The notes under the pieces are model-generated. The model ran no database searches. It was not told the origin of the DNA and was given only the letters and a program-made list of their open reading frames with translations. This document shows positions 24,957-32,771 of a DNA stretch of 64,000 nucleotides, one piece after another. The first letter of the stretch is position 1. The number at the start of each line of letters is the position of its first letter. The stretch lies in the NCBI GenBank assembly GCA_963749145.1, contig CAVVLN010000001.1, positions 310,001 through 374,000 on the forward strand, read 5' to 3'. A program made the translations under genes and the position numbers. The DNA is from JASHPR01 sp963749145. GTDB taxonomy: Bacteria; Actinomycetota; Actinomycetes; Streptosporangiales; Streptosporangiaceae.

Positions 24957-25828
24957 CGCGCGACCGCAGCCTCGGGGTCTTCGTGATCGGCCGGCCGCGC
25001 GAGGGGGCGCTGGCCCGCGAGGCCGTGGAAGTAGCCGAGGACCTGACCCGGCGGGTGGCCCTGGCCCTCGACAACGCCCGGCTCTACTCGGAGCAGCGGC
25101 AGGCGACCAACGCGCTGCAGCGCAGCCTGCTGCCACCGGAGCTACCGGACATTCCCGGCATCGAGCTGGCCGCCGGGTACGAGGCGGCGGGTGAGGGAAA
25201 CGAGGTCGGAGGCGACTTTTACGACGTGTTCGAGGCGACGCCGGGCCGCTGGCGGTTCGCCATCGGCGACGTCTGCGGCAAGGGTCCCGAGGCCGCGGCC
25301 GTGACCGGCCTGACCCGGCACGCGCTGCGCATCCTGGCCCGGGAGGGCCACGACGTGCCCACGGTGCTCGAGCGGCTCAATGCGCTGATCGTCGATGAGG
25401 GCAGCCGGGCCCGGTTCATCACGCTCATCCACGGTGAGCTCGTCCCGGCGTCCGGCCCCGGCGACGCGACGGCGGTCTCGCTGGTGTGCGCCGGTCATCC
25501 GCCGCCGCTGGTGCTGCGCGCGGGCGGGGGCGTGGAGGCCGGGGCCCCGTCACAGCCGCTGCTCGGCGTGCTGGACGGCGTCACGTTCGAGCAGAGCACC
25601 ATTCAGCTGCTCGGGGGTGACGTGCTGCTGTGCGTCACCGACGGGGTGACCGAACGCCGGTCCGGGGACCGGCTGCTGGATGACGATGACGGCCTGCGGA
25701 AGTTGCTCGCCGGATGCTCGGACCTGAACGCGGGCTCGGTCGTGGCCAGGATCCAGCGCGCGGTGCGCGAGTTCGGGTCCGAGCCGCCCGCTGATGACCT
25801 GGCCCTGCTGGTATTGCGCGGGGTGTAG
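24869..25828 (+). CDS. SpoIIE/PP2C-type serine phosphatase (C-terminal part of the frameshifted gene)
   Basis: Continues the preceding gene in the -1 frame. Real homology begins near DPAWCFPLVARDRSLGVF (end of the second GAF), then the linker ALQRSLLPPELPDIPGIELA and a complete PP2C_SIG/SpoIIE domain: metal-binding Asp in GNEVGGDFYDVF, FAIGDVCGKGPEAAAVTGL, FITLIHGEL, LLCVTDGVTERR and the final PPADDLALLVL. Such phosphatases dephosphorylate anti-anti-sigma proteins and activate stress sigma factors. The listed GTG start lies within the overlap and has no strong ribosome site, so separate expression is doubtful unless translation slips or the indel is a sequencing error. Confidence 0.75.
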   Translation: MVADGPGGRACDRAAAGLAADPAWCFPLVARDRSLGVFVIGRPREGALAREAVEVAEDLTRRVALALDNARLYSEQRQATNALQRSLLPPELPDIPGIELAAGYEAAGEGNEVGGDFYDVFEATPGRWRFAIGDVCGKGPEAAAVTGLTRHALRILAREGHDVPTVLERLNALIVDEGSRARFITLIHGELVPASGPGDATAVSLVCAGHPPPLVLRAGGGVEAGAPSQPLLGVLDGVTFEQSTIQLLGGDVLLCVTDGVTERRSGDRLLDDDDGLRKLLAGCSDLNAGSVVARIQRAVREFGSEPPADDLALLVLRGV

Positions 25829-25851
25829 GCGGGACACCCTGTGACAATGGC

Positions 25852-25868
25852 GTCGCAGGCGATGCGAC
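25852..25868 (+). terminator. Small inverted repeat after the SpoIIE-type gene
   Basis: GTCGCA (25852-25857) and TGCGAC (25863-25868) flank a 5-base loop, 24 bp after the phosphatase stop. Without a T-run it is only a candidate terminator or processing stem. Confidence 0.3.
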
Positions 25869-25958
25869 ATTAGCGCGAAGTACTTCCCCATCCGGCGCAT
25901 CCTCTGGTAAGAACAAAATGTAGCTGTGTTGCCATGCTGGGGAGGGGGGTGGCACGGT

Positions 25959-26204
25959 ATGCCTTCGGCAGTGCTGGCCGACGCCGGCGTGGAGGCACTC
26001 GCGGAGCTGTTCCCGGGCTGGCGGATCTGGACCGACCCGGAGACCGGCTGGCATGCCTGCCGCCGGGGCGGATTCATCCAGAACTACCACCAGGGCGCGC
26101 CGGCGTTCTCGGTGCACGCGGCGACCGCGGGTGAGCTGGCTGGCCAGCTGCGCTGGCAGGAGGCCGCGGAGGCGCACGCGCCGTTCGGCTGCTCGAGCCG
26201 GTAG
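25959..26204 (+). CDS. Small conserved-looking protein of unknown function
   Basis: An 81-residue protein I do not recognise as a named family. It looks genuine: codon bias is strong, and the sequence is compact and rich in aromatic residues (LFPGWRIWTDPETGW, then FIQNYHQG), ending with an amphipathic helix GELAGQLRWQEAAEAHA. No signal peptide or transmembrane segment. ATG 25959 is preceded by GGGGAGGGGGG about 8-11 bases upstream. It follows the SpoIIE-type phosphatase by 130 bp on the same strand. An A/T-richer stretch (AACAAAATGTAG) just upstream could hold its promoter. Confidence 0.6.
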   Translation: MPSAVLADAGVEALAELFPGWRIWTDPETGWHACRRGGFIQNYHQGAPAFSVHAATAGELAGQLRWQEAAEAHAPFGCSSR

Positions 26205-26254
26205 CTACCGGGGGACAGCCATTTACTAAGGCCGGTCGTAAATGTGCCCGCTTT

Positions 26255-26307
26255 CATGATCCCGGAGCAACAAGCGAAAATTTGCGCTTAATGCCCCGGG
26301 ATCACGA
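26255..26307. terminator. Large imperfect palindrome between convergent genes
   Basis: TCATGATCCCGG and CCGGGATCACGA form 12-bp arms with one mismatch around a core that itself contains AAGCG/CGCTT. It sits between the stops of the small gene (26204) and the mycothiol-type gene (26318), where a bidirectional terminator is expected. The A/T-rich flank on the right (GAAAAATGC) fits. Confidence 0.5.
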
Positions 26308-26317
26308 AAAATGCTAG

Positions 26318-27133
26318 CTAGATGGGGAAAAACAAGTTAAGGAAGCGCTCCGCGAGGTCCATATCGCCGCGCACCGTGCCGGAGTTGCTGCGGCCGAACG
26401 TGGTCAGCACCAGGCTCCCGGCGTCGAAATCGAGCACCGCGGGAAGGTCGTCGACCGGGCCCGGCTCATACTGCATGCCCTGATCGCTGATGGAGATCCG
26501 GTACTCGCCGGCGTTGCGGCCGGTGACCCGGGCGCCGATCGTGAACGGGCTGAGGTCGGCATCCGGCTTGATCGTCGACTGCCAGAGCACGAACATGAAC
26601 GGGACCAGCAGGTCGGCGGCGTCGCCGGACATGCCATGCGCCTGGCCCAGGCCCTGGCGGATGTCCCACGAGTGCACTCCGTAGTCCATGAGCTGGCCCG
26701 CGGCGTAGAAGAAGGCCGGCAGCGGCCCCATGTAGAAGTGCGGGACCATGAGGCCGGTCCACTCCTGCGCGCTCAGCGGCTCGAGGATGCCGATCATCTT
26801 GTCCAGGTCGGTCCGGACCCGGTCCATGGTCTCCTGCTGGGACAGCTCGCCGAAGCCCTTAGCCTGCTCGCCCGCCCGCTCGTGCATGCCGGGCAGCCCG
26901 TACGCCCCCGGGGACTCGGCGCCGCTGCGGGCGGTCTCGAAGGCGGCGAAGTAGCCCTCGGTAGTGTCGATGAGGTGGCCGACGACGTCCTTGACCTTCC
27001 AGTTCTCGCAGGCCGTCTGGGCGTTCCAGGCCCCGGGCCGCTCGGCCAGCTCGAACAGCCGCTCCGCCTCGTCACGGACAACGCGGAGGATGGTGTCCTT
27101 GCCCTCGTACGACGTCGCATCCCATTCGGTCAC
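26318..27133 (-). CDS. Maleylpyruvate isomerase family mycothiol-dependent enzyme
   Basis: A 271-residue MDMPI/DinB-like protein, the second in the window. The N-terminal helices contain CENWKVKDVVGHLIDTTEGY and later AGQLMDYGVHSWDIRQGLG, where His residues in VVGHL and GVHSWD occupy the metal-binding positions of the family. The C-terminal alpha/beta part (FTIGARVTGRNAGEYRISIS) resembles the SCP2-like/MDMPI_C region and ends in a hydrophobic RFLNLFFPI. It is cytoplasmic. The ATG at 27133 is preceded on the coding strand by AGAGAGGGG. Probable thiol-dependent detoxification or isomerisation; no substrate known. Confidence 0.83.
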   Translation of the reverse strand: MTEWDATSYEGKDTILRVVRDEAERLFELAERPGAWNAQTACENWKVKDVVGHLIDTTEGYFAAFETARSGAESPGAYGLPGMHERAGEQAKGFGELSQQETMDRVRTDLDKMIGILEPLSAQEWTGLMVPHFYMGPLPAFFYAAGQLMDYGVHSWDIRQGLGQAHGMSGDAADLLVPFMFVLWQSTIKPDADLSPFTIGARVTGRNAGEYRISISDQGMQYEPGPVDDLPAVLDFDAGSLVLTTFGRSNSGTVRGDMDLAERFLNLFFPI

Positions 27134-27289
27134 TGCCGCGCACCCCTCTCTGGGTGATCTTCACGGTTGCTCTGGAGGAAAACCTGGGCGGGCAAGGACC
27201 AGACCCGCCGCAGCGGCGCCCGCAGTACGAAGCTCAGCGCAGCTACGTCGCGCTTGTCAATGTCTCGGCGGGCGGACCCGGCCGGCTCG

Positions 27290-28423
27290 TCAGCCCAGCG
27301 AGCTGTCGGCCGGCCGCAGGCCGACCAGGGCGGCGCCGTAGCGCATCGAGACCAGCTGCCCGATCGCCGGGTGGGCGCCGAGCGGCGGGGCGGTCAGCGC
27401 CCCGATCGCCGCGCTGACCGCGTCGAGTTCGCGGGGATCGCTCTCGGGCCCGATGACGCACGGGGCGATGGCCACCCGCGAGGCGCCCATGGCCCGCAGC
27501 CGCTCCACCCCGGACGCGATGCCCTGCGGGTCGTCGATGGACGCGTGCACGGCCGGGGCGGCCAGCCGGCCGGCCAGCAAGACCGCGGCCACGCCGGCCG
27601 CGCGGACCGCGTCGTCGCCGCGGTCGGCCAGCACCAGGACGCCGTTCGCGGCGGTGCTGATGCTCAGCCCGCGGGCGCGGCTCTCGCGGGCCAGGCCCAC
27701 CTGGGCCAGGCGCGCGTGCAGGGCCTCCGCGAGCAGCGGGTGCGGGCCGAGGTGCTCGGCCACCACGACATCGGCGGTCGCGGAGCCGATCGCCTGGGCC
27801 AGGGCGGCGTCGGCCCGGGGATGCGGGCCGGCCAGCAGCGGGACGACGACGGCCAGGGCGAGCCAGGGCCCGCTGGCGAGGTCGGCCAGCGCGTCGTCGA
27901 GACGGCGCTCACGGCCCTCGAGGTAAGCCACCTGGACGTCGGCGCCCTGGCAGGACAGCCGGGCCGCCGCGGCGATCTCTTCGGCGACCCCGTCGCTCGC
28001 GGCGCTGGCGCTGCCCGGCACGGCCAGCACGAGCGTCGGCGCGTTCGAGGGCAGGGTGAGCCGGTGCGGGCTGCGGTGGCGGCCCGACCGCCGGGTGCGG
28101 ACGGTGCGGCGGGGCAGCGCCTCCTGGTCGGGGAACGGCTCACCGCGCTGAGGCGGCGGGTCCCCGCGCTGGGGCAGGGGCTGGCCGCGCTGGGGCAGCG
28201 GGTCCCCGCGCTGGGGCAGGGGCTGACCGCGCTGCGGCAGCGGGTCGCGCGGTGGCAGTGTCTCCCCGCGCCGGGGCAGCGGGTCGCGCTGGGGCAGTGA
28301 CTCCCCGCGCCGGGGCAGCGGGCTTTCGCCGCCCGGCAGCGAGTCTCCGCGCCGGGGCGGCAGGTCCGCAGCCTGGCTAGGGTCGGTCACGCTGCCGTAT
28401 CGTATTCTGGATTCAATAGGCAT
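27290..28423 (-). CDS. CbiX/sirohydrochlorin-chelatase-like protein with a Pro/Arg repeat N-terminus
   Basis: The C-terminal 240 residues form two CbiX-type half-domains (LVLAVPGSASAASDG, AVVVPLLAGPHPRADAALA, then VAIAPCVIGPESDPRELDA and GAHPAIGQLVSMRYG), the chelatase fold that inserts Co, Ni or Fe into sirohydrochlorin. His residues in GPHPRAD and GAHPAI are in the metal-handling positions. The N-terminal 100 or so residues are a low-complexity run of LPxRG units that no chelatase needs. ATG 28423 is the likeliest start, though GTG at VTDPSQAADL is possible. No siroheme or cobalamin genes are nearby, so chelatase activity is inferred from fold only. Confidence 0.72.
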   Translation of the reverse strand: MPIESRIRYGSVTDPSQAADLPPRRGDSLPGGESPLPRRGESLPQRDPLPRRGETLPPRDPLPQRGQPLPQRGDPLPQRGQPLPQRGDPPPQRGEPFPDQEALPRRTVRTRRSGRHRSPHRLTLPSNAPTLVLAVPGSASAASDGVAEEIAAAARLSCQGADVQVAYLEGRERRLDDALADLASGPWLALAVVVPLLAGPHPRADAALAQAIGSATADVVVAEHLGPHPLLAEALHARLAQVGLARESRARGLSISTAANGVLVLADRGDDAVRAAGVAAVLLAGRLAAPAVHASIDDPQGIASGVERLRAMGASRVAIAPCVIGPESDPRELDAVSAAIGALTAPPLGAHPAIGQLVSMRYGAALVGLRPADSSLG

Positions 28424-28444
28424 GATCGTCGTTCTCTGATGTTC

Positions 28445-28482
28445 GATCCAGAAACAGCCCCCGTTGGCTGTCGCGCTGGATC
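28445..28482 (-). promoter_or_regulatory. Nested inverted repeat upstream of the CbiX-like gene
   Basis: GATCCAG (28445-28451) pairs with CTGGATC (28476-28482); inside it ACAGCC (28454-28459) pairs with GGCTGT (28466-28471). The 38-nt two-stem structure ends 21 bp before the CbiX-like start, so it would lie in its leader or act as an operator in the divergent promoter region. Confidence 0.45.
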
Positions 28483-28658
28483 TTGAGCGACACTGTCCCG
28501 CGCCGGTCTGGCCGGCGCCTGCCCATTCATCGTAGGCCTCGCATCGGACACTGGTGGACTGGCGTGGGCCGCTAGCGGGCAGTACGGCGGTTAGGCGAGA
28601 CTTGGTGACGCCGCCTGCTGTTGCCGGACCCGTGGCGGCCAGCCAGGTAGGGGTTGTC

Positions 28659-29498
28659 ATGTCCGGTTGGTATCAGCAGCAGATCGTGCATACGGGGCGG
28701 CTGCCGCTGTTCTGCTTCTTCGTGGCCTTCGTGCTCGGCTTCGGTTTCATCCGCCTGTCGGTCCGGCTTATCCGGGCCCAGGTCCGGTGGTGGCCCGGCA
28801 ACGTGGTGACCGGGGCGGTGCACGTTCACCACATGGTGTTCGGCGTGGTGTTCATGGGCGTCGGCGGCGTGGCCGAACTCGCGGCGCCGGTGTACTCCCT
28901 GGGCTGGCGGTCCGCCGCGGCGGCGGTGTTCGGCCTCGGCACCGCGCTGGTGCTCGACGAGTTCGCGCTGATCCTGCACCTGCGCGACGTGTACTGGAGC
29001 AACGAGGGGCGGGTGTCGATCGACGCCGTGTTCGTGGCCGGCGGGGTGACCGCGCTGCTGCTGATGGGGATCACCCCGGTCGGGGTGAAGAACGTGGCCG
29101 ACTACCAGCGCCTGCTGCCGGTGACCCCGGGCGCGGTGGCCACGCTCCACCTGGCCGCGGCGGCGCTGTTCCTGCTCGCGGCGGTCACGCTGCTGAAGGG
29201 CAAGATCTGGACCGGGCTGTTCGGGCTGTTCGTGCCGGTGGTGTACATCGCGGGCGCCCTCCGGCTGGCCCGGCCCGGCTCGCCCTGGGCCCGCTGGCGG
29301 TACCGGGACCGGCCGGCCAAGCTGGCCCGGGCCGGCCGCCGGGAGGAGCGCCTGCGGCAGCCGGTGATCCGCGCCAAGATCCGGATCCAGGACCTGCTCA
29401 GCGGCCATCACGATCAGCCTGCCCTGGCCTGGGAGCGACCGGCCGGGCCGGGCCCGCGGGCCGAACGGGCGGATGAGGCGCTCGACGACGCCCCCTGA
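28659..29498 (+). CDS. Integral membrane protein of unknown function
   Basis: A 279-residue membrane protein with about six hydrophobic helices (LFCFFVAFVLGFGFIRLSV, then HHMVFGVVFMGVGGVAELAA, VFGLGTALVLDEFALILHL, AVFVAGGVTALLLMGITPVG, two more) and a long basic cytoplasmic C-terminus (KLARAGRREERLRQPV). The VHVHHMVFG and LHLRDVYWSNEGR segments carry His/Asp/Glu at membrane edges that could bind metal. I cannot assign a family. ATG 28659 follows GTAGGGG. Its divergent neighbour is the CbiX-like gene, with 235 bp between containing the nested repeat. Confidence 0.72.
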   Translation: MSGWYQQQIVHTGRLPLFCFFVAFVLGFGFIRLSVRLIRAQVRWWPGNVVTGAVHVHHMVFGVVFMGVGGVAELAAPVYSLGWRSAAAAVFGLGTALVLDEFALILHLRDVYWSNEGRVSIDAVFVAGGVTALLLMGITPVGVKNVADYQRLLPVTPGAVATLHLAAAALFLLAAVTLLKGKIWTGLFGLFVPVVYIAGALRLARPGSPWARWRYRDRPAKLARAGRREERLRQPVIRAKIRIQDLLSGHHDQPALAWERPAGPGPRAERADEALDDAP

Positions 29499-29520
29499 GC
29501 CCGCCCCCCGCCCCCCGGGC

Positions 29521-30711
29521 TTAGCCGATCCAGGTGGACTGCAGCGCCCGGTAGATGTTCCCGCCGATGACCGCGCGCACCTCGTCGTCGCCGAAGCCGT
29601 GGCGGACCAGCCAGCCGATGATGTTGGCGAAGTTCTCGGTGGGGTTCTCCAGCCCGTCGACGTACGGGACGCGCTCGAACGCCGGGCCACGGGTGACCCG
29701 GGCGATGCCGAGCATGTCGGCGAAGATCCGGTGCAGGGCCACGTGATCCCCGTAGAGCGTGTCGGGCCCGAACGCCACGTGGTCGATGCCGACCAGGTCG
29801 ACGCAGTAGCGGAAGTGGTCCATGACCGACTCGATCGAGTGCCGCGGGTGCGCGGCCGACAGCGTGGTGTGCGGCGCGGCCGACATCCCGATCACGCCGC
29901 CGGTGGCGGCGATCGCCCGCAGCACGACGTCGGGCTTCATCCGGGCGGTGTCCCAGACCGCCCGCGCGCCCGCGTGGGTCATCAGCACCGGCCGGTCGCT
30001 GCGCTCGCACACGTCCAGGGCGGTGCGGTCCGACGAGTGGGAGACGTCGATGGCCAGGCCGAGCTGGTTCATCCGGGTGACGGCCCGGTGGCCGAGGCCG
30101 GTCAGCCCGCCGTCACGTTCCTCGGCCAGCCCGCTGCCGAGCGCGTTGGCGTCGGAGTAGGCGATCCCGATCTGCCGCAGGCCCAGCCCGTACAGCACGT
30201 CGAGGCGGTCGATCTCGTTCTCGATCGGCGTGGCCGCCTCGAGCCCGAAGACCAGGCCGACCCGGCCCGAGCGTTTCGCCTCGTCGATGTCGGCCACCGT
30301 GCGGATCACCATCGCCCCGCTCTGGTGCGCGAGGTCGGCCTGGCGCATCCCCAGGTCGGTGATGATGTCGTCCCAGCGCCACGGGGCGTGCCCGGTGACG
30401 CAGGCGGTGCCGTCCATCATGTTGTCGAACACGACGGTCATCCCGGAGGCGGCCAGCCCGGCGTACGCGGCGTGCTGGCGCCCGGTGCGGTAGTAGTCCG
30501 GGGTCTGCTCCATCCGCAGCGGGAAGCGGACGGGATGGTCGTGCAGGCTGATGACGACGCTGTCGCGCCGCAGCCGCCGGGCCCGCTGCTCCTCCTCCGG
30601 GCTCAGGCCCGCCGCGTAGGCGGGCACCCGGCCGAACTCGGGGGCCAGCTCGATCGCGGGAAAGTCCGCCCCCGGGGTGAGGTACGGGTAGGCGCGGGGC
30701 TCGTCAGTCAT
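29521..30711 (-). CDS. Membrane-dipeptidase-type (renal dipeptidase family, M19) peptidase
   Basis: A 396-residue M19 zinc dipeptidase, hydrolysing dipeptides including those with a C-terminal D-residue. Motifs: SLHDHPVRF (first zinc ligands, HxH/D type), GLEAATPIENEI with the bridging Glu, IDVSHSSDRTALDV, VLMTHAGARAV and IDHVAFGPDTLYGDH. No signal peptide, so cytoplasmic. It is the last gene of a four-gene operon; its start overlaps the M20 peptidase stop by 8 bp. The operon content (amidohydrolase, SDR, two dipeptidases) suggests breakdown of a peptide-like or cyclic amide compound. Confidence 0.87.
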   Translation of the reverse strand: MTDEPRAYPYLTPGADFPAIELAPEFGRVPAYAAGLSPEEEQRARRLRRDSVVISLHDHPVRFPLRMEQTPDYYRTGRQHAAYAGLAASGMTVVFDNMMDGTACVTGHAPWRWDDIITDLGMRQADLAHQSGAMVIRTVADIDEAKRSGRVGLVFGLEAATPIENEIDRLDVLYGLGLRQIGIAYSDANALGSGLAEERDGGLTGLGHRAVTRMNQLGLAIDVSHSSDRTALDVCERSDRPVLMTHAGARAVWDTARMKPDVVLRAIAATGGVIGMSAAPHTTLSAAHPRHSIESVMDHFRYCVDLVGIDHVAFGPDTLYGDHVALHRIFADMLGIARVTRGPAFERVPYVDGLENPTENFANIIGWLVRHGFGDDEVRAVIGGNIYRALQSTWIG

Positions 30712-32095
30712 GGCCGCCGGCCCCTCCCGCCGGGGCCAGGCGGTGCGGCCCGCCGGCCAGCAGCCGCCACAGCTGCTCCCAGGCCCGCATCCCCTCGCGC
30801 AGCCGGCGGATGCGCATGAACTCGTTGGGCGCGTGCAGCTTCTCGTCGGCGGTGGAGAACGAGAAGAACAGCGTCTTCACCCCGAGCACCTCCTCGAACA
30901 GGGCCGTCGCCGGCAGCGTGCCCGGAATGCAGGCCTCGAGCACGGGCTGGCCGGGATACACCGCCTCGAGCGCGGCCGTGGCGGCGCGGATGGCGGGGTG
31001 CCCAGGGGGGATCGTGTAGGCGGGCACCCGCGCCTCGTCGGCGCGCACCGTGACCCGCACGCCCGGCGCGGGCTGCGCGGCGACATGATCGGTGATGGCC
31101 CCGATCACCCGGCCCGGATCCTGGCCCGGGACCAGGCGGCAGGACACGTGCGCCACCGCGGTGTGCGGGATGACCGTGTACTTCCCGCCGCCCTGCATGC
31201 CGTTGACCTCGAGCGTCGGCCGCTCCCAGAGGCGTTCCAGCGTGCTGTAGCCGGCCTCGCCGTGGCCCTGGCCGAGGCCGAGAGCGCCGAGGAACTCCGC
31301 CTCGTCGAAACCGATGGCGGCGATCTCGGCCCGGCGCTGCGGGCTCAGGGCCGGAATGCCGTCGTAGAAGCCGTCTACCGCGATCGTCCCGTCCGGGCGG
31401 TGCAGGCTGGCCACGATCTGGCTCAGCGCGTGCAGCGGGTTGGCGACCGTCCCGCCGTAGCGCCCCGAGTGCAGGTCGGTGTCCGCCCCCTCGACGACGA
31501 TGTCCATCGAGACCAGGCCCTTGGACGCCACCGACACCGACGGCTCGGTCGGCCGCCACATCGCCCCGTCGGCCGAGATCACCAGGTCGGCCGCGAGGTC
31601 GGCGGCGTGCGCACGGACGAACGACGGCAGGTGCGGGCTGCCGATCTCCTCCTCGCCCTCGAACAGGAACTTCACGTTGAGCGGGAGGCGGCCCTCCTGG
31701 GCCAGGAAGGCCTGCGCGACCTTGAGCACGATGTAGACCGGCCCCTTGTCGTCCGTTGCGCCCCGGCCCCGGATGACGTCCCCGTCCACGGTCAGCTCGA
31801 ACGGGGGAGTGATCCACTCGGCCGCCGCGCCGGTCGGCTGCACGTCGTAATGCCCGTACACCAGGATGGTCGGCGCGCCGCCGGCGCCGAGCCAGTCACC
31901 GCGCACCACCGGGTGGCCGTCGGTCTCGACCACGCGGCCGCCGGCGAACGCGAGCTGGCGGGCGAGCCACTGCGCGGCCGCGCGCATCGTCTCGGGGGCA
32001 GCGTCCCGGCTGACGCTCGGCACCGCGACGTACTCGCTGAGCTCGCGCAGGTAGCCGGCGTCGCCGGGGTCAAAGGAGAGCACTGCCGCCGTCAA
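30704..32095 (-). CDS. M20-family dipeptidase
   Basis: A 463-residue M20 metallopeptidase of the dipeptidase/CNDP type. Zinc and catalytic motifs: VYGHYDVQPTG (His ligand and Asp), GRGATDDKGPVYI (bridging Asp), LFEGEEEIGSPHL (catalytic Glu pair), VISADGAMW, and the C-terminal DEKLHAPNEFMRI with the last His ligand. The dimerisation lid domain lies in between (VNGMQGGGKYTVIPHTAVAH). Cytoplasmic. Its start lies inside the end of the SDR gene (26-bp overlap) and its end inside the M19 gene, so all are translationally coupled. Confidence 0.9.
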   Translation of the reverse strand: MTAAVLSFDPGDAGYLRELSEYVAVPSVSRDAAPETMRAAAQWLARQLAFAGGRVVETDGHPVVRGDWLGAGGAPTILVYGHYDVQPTGAAAEWITPPFELTVDGDVIRGRGATDDKGPVYIVLKVAQAFLAQEGRLPLNVKFLFEGEEEIGSPHLPSFVRAHAADLAADLVISADGAMWRPTEPSVSVASKGLVSMDIVVEGADTDLHSGRYGGTVANPLHALSQIVASLHRPDGTIAVDGFYDGIPALSPQRRAEIAAIGFDEAEFLGALGLGQGHGEAGYSTLERLWERPTLEVNGMQGGGKYTVIPHTAVAHVSCRLVPGQDPGRVIGAITDHVAAQPAPGVRVTVRADEARVPAYTIPPGHPAIRAATAALEAVYPGQPVLEACIPGTLPATALFEEVLGVKTLFFSFSTADEKLHAPNEFMRIRRLREGMRAWEQLWRLLAGGPHRLAPAGGAGGHD

Positions 32096-32771
32096 TCGCG
32101 ATGACCTGCCCGGTGACCCAGGCGGATCGCTCCGACACGAAGAACTGCACCCCGTTGGCGATGTCCTCCGGGTCGCCCAGCCGCCGGGTGGCGATGCCGG
32201 CGATCAGGGCCCGCTGGCCCTCCTCGCCGTAGCTCTCCCACTGCCGCTCGGTGGTCGGGTTGGACCGGATGAAGCCCGGCGCGATGCAGTTGACCGTGAT
32301 CCCGAACGGCCCGAGCTCCCTCGCCATCTGCCGGGTGAACCCGATCTGGCCGGCCTTGGCGCTGGTGTAGGCCTGGATCCCGGTCTTGCTGACGGTCAGG
32401 CCGGCCGCGGACGAGATGTTGACGATGCGGCCCCAGCCGCGTTCCTTCATGCCCGGCACGGCCGCCCGGGTGCACAGGAACGCGCTGGTCAGGTTGGCGT
32501 TGACGACCGCCATCCAGTCGGCGGGGGAGACGTGCTCGACCGGGTGGCCGACCTGCCCGCAGACGCCCCCGGCGCAGTTGACCAGGATGTCGGTGTAGCC
32601 CACCCCGGCGAAGAAGTCCTCGACCGCCGCGGGGTCGGTCACGTCGACGTCGTCCTTGTCGACGCCGTGCACCGACGCCCCGTCACGGCGCAGCGCCTCG
32701 GCGATCGCGGCGCCGATGCCGTGCGCGGTGCCGGTCACCACCGCGGCCTTGCGGCGGCGGTCCGCGCTCAC
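32070..32771 (-). CDS. Short-chain dehydrogenase/reductase
   Basis: A 233-residue classical SDR. NAD(P)-binding VVTGTAHGIGAAIAEAL near residue 12, Asp in VHGVDKDDVDVTD favouring NAD, NCAGG, catalytic Ser in VNISSAAG and YxxxK in YTSAKAG, and the C-terminal VTGQVIAIDGG. It oxidises or reduces an alcohol/ketone. GTG 32771 forms a GTGA overlap with the TGA of the creatininase-like gene, proving coupling. Longer upstream extension in this frame is shadow sequence. In context it probably oxidises a hydroxyl intermediate generated by its operon partners. Confidence 0.88.
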   Translation of the reverse strand: MSADRRRKAAVVTGTAHGIGAAIAEALRRDGASVHGVDKDDVDVTDPAAVEDFFAGVGYTDILVNCAGGVCGQVGHPVEHVSPADWMAVVNANLTSAFLCTRAAVPGMKERGWGRIVNISSAAGLTVSKTGIQAYTSAKAGQIGFTRQMARELGPFGITVNCIAPGFIRSNPTTERQWESYGEEGQRALIAGIATRRLGDPEDIANGVQFFVSERSAWVTGQVIAIDGGSALL

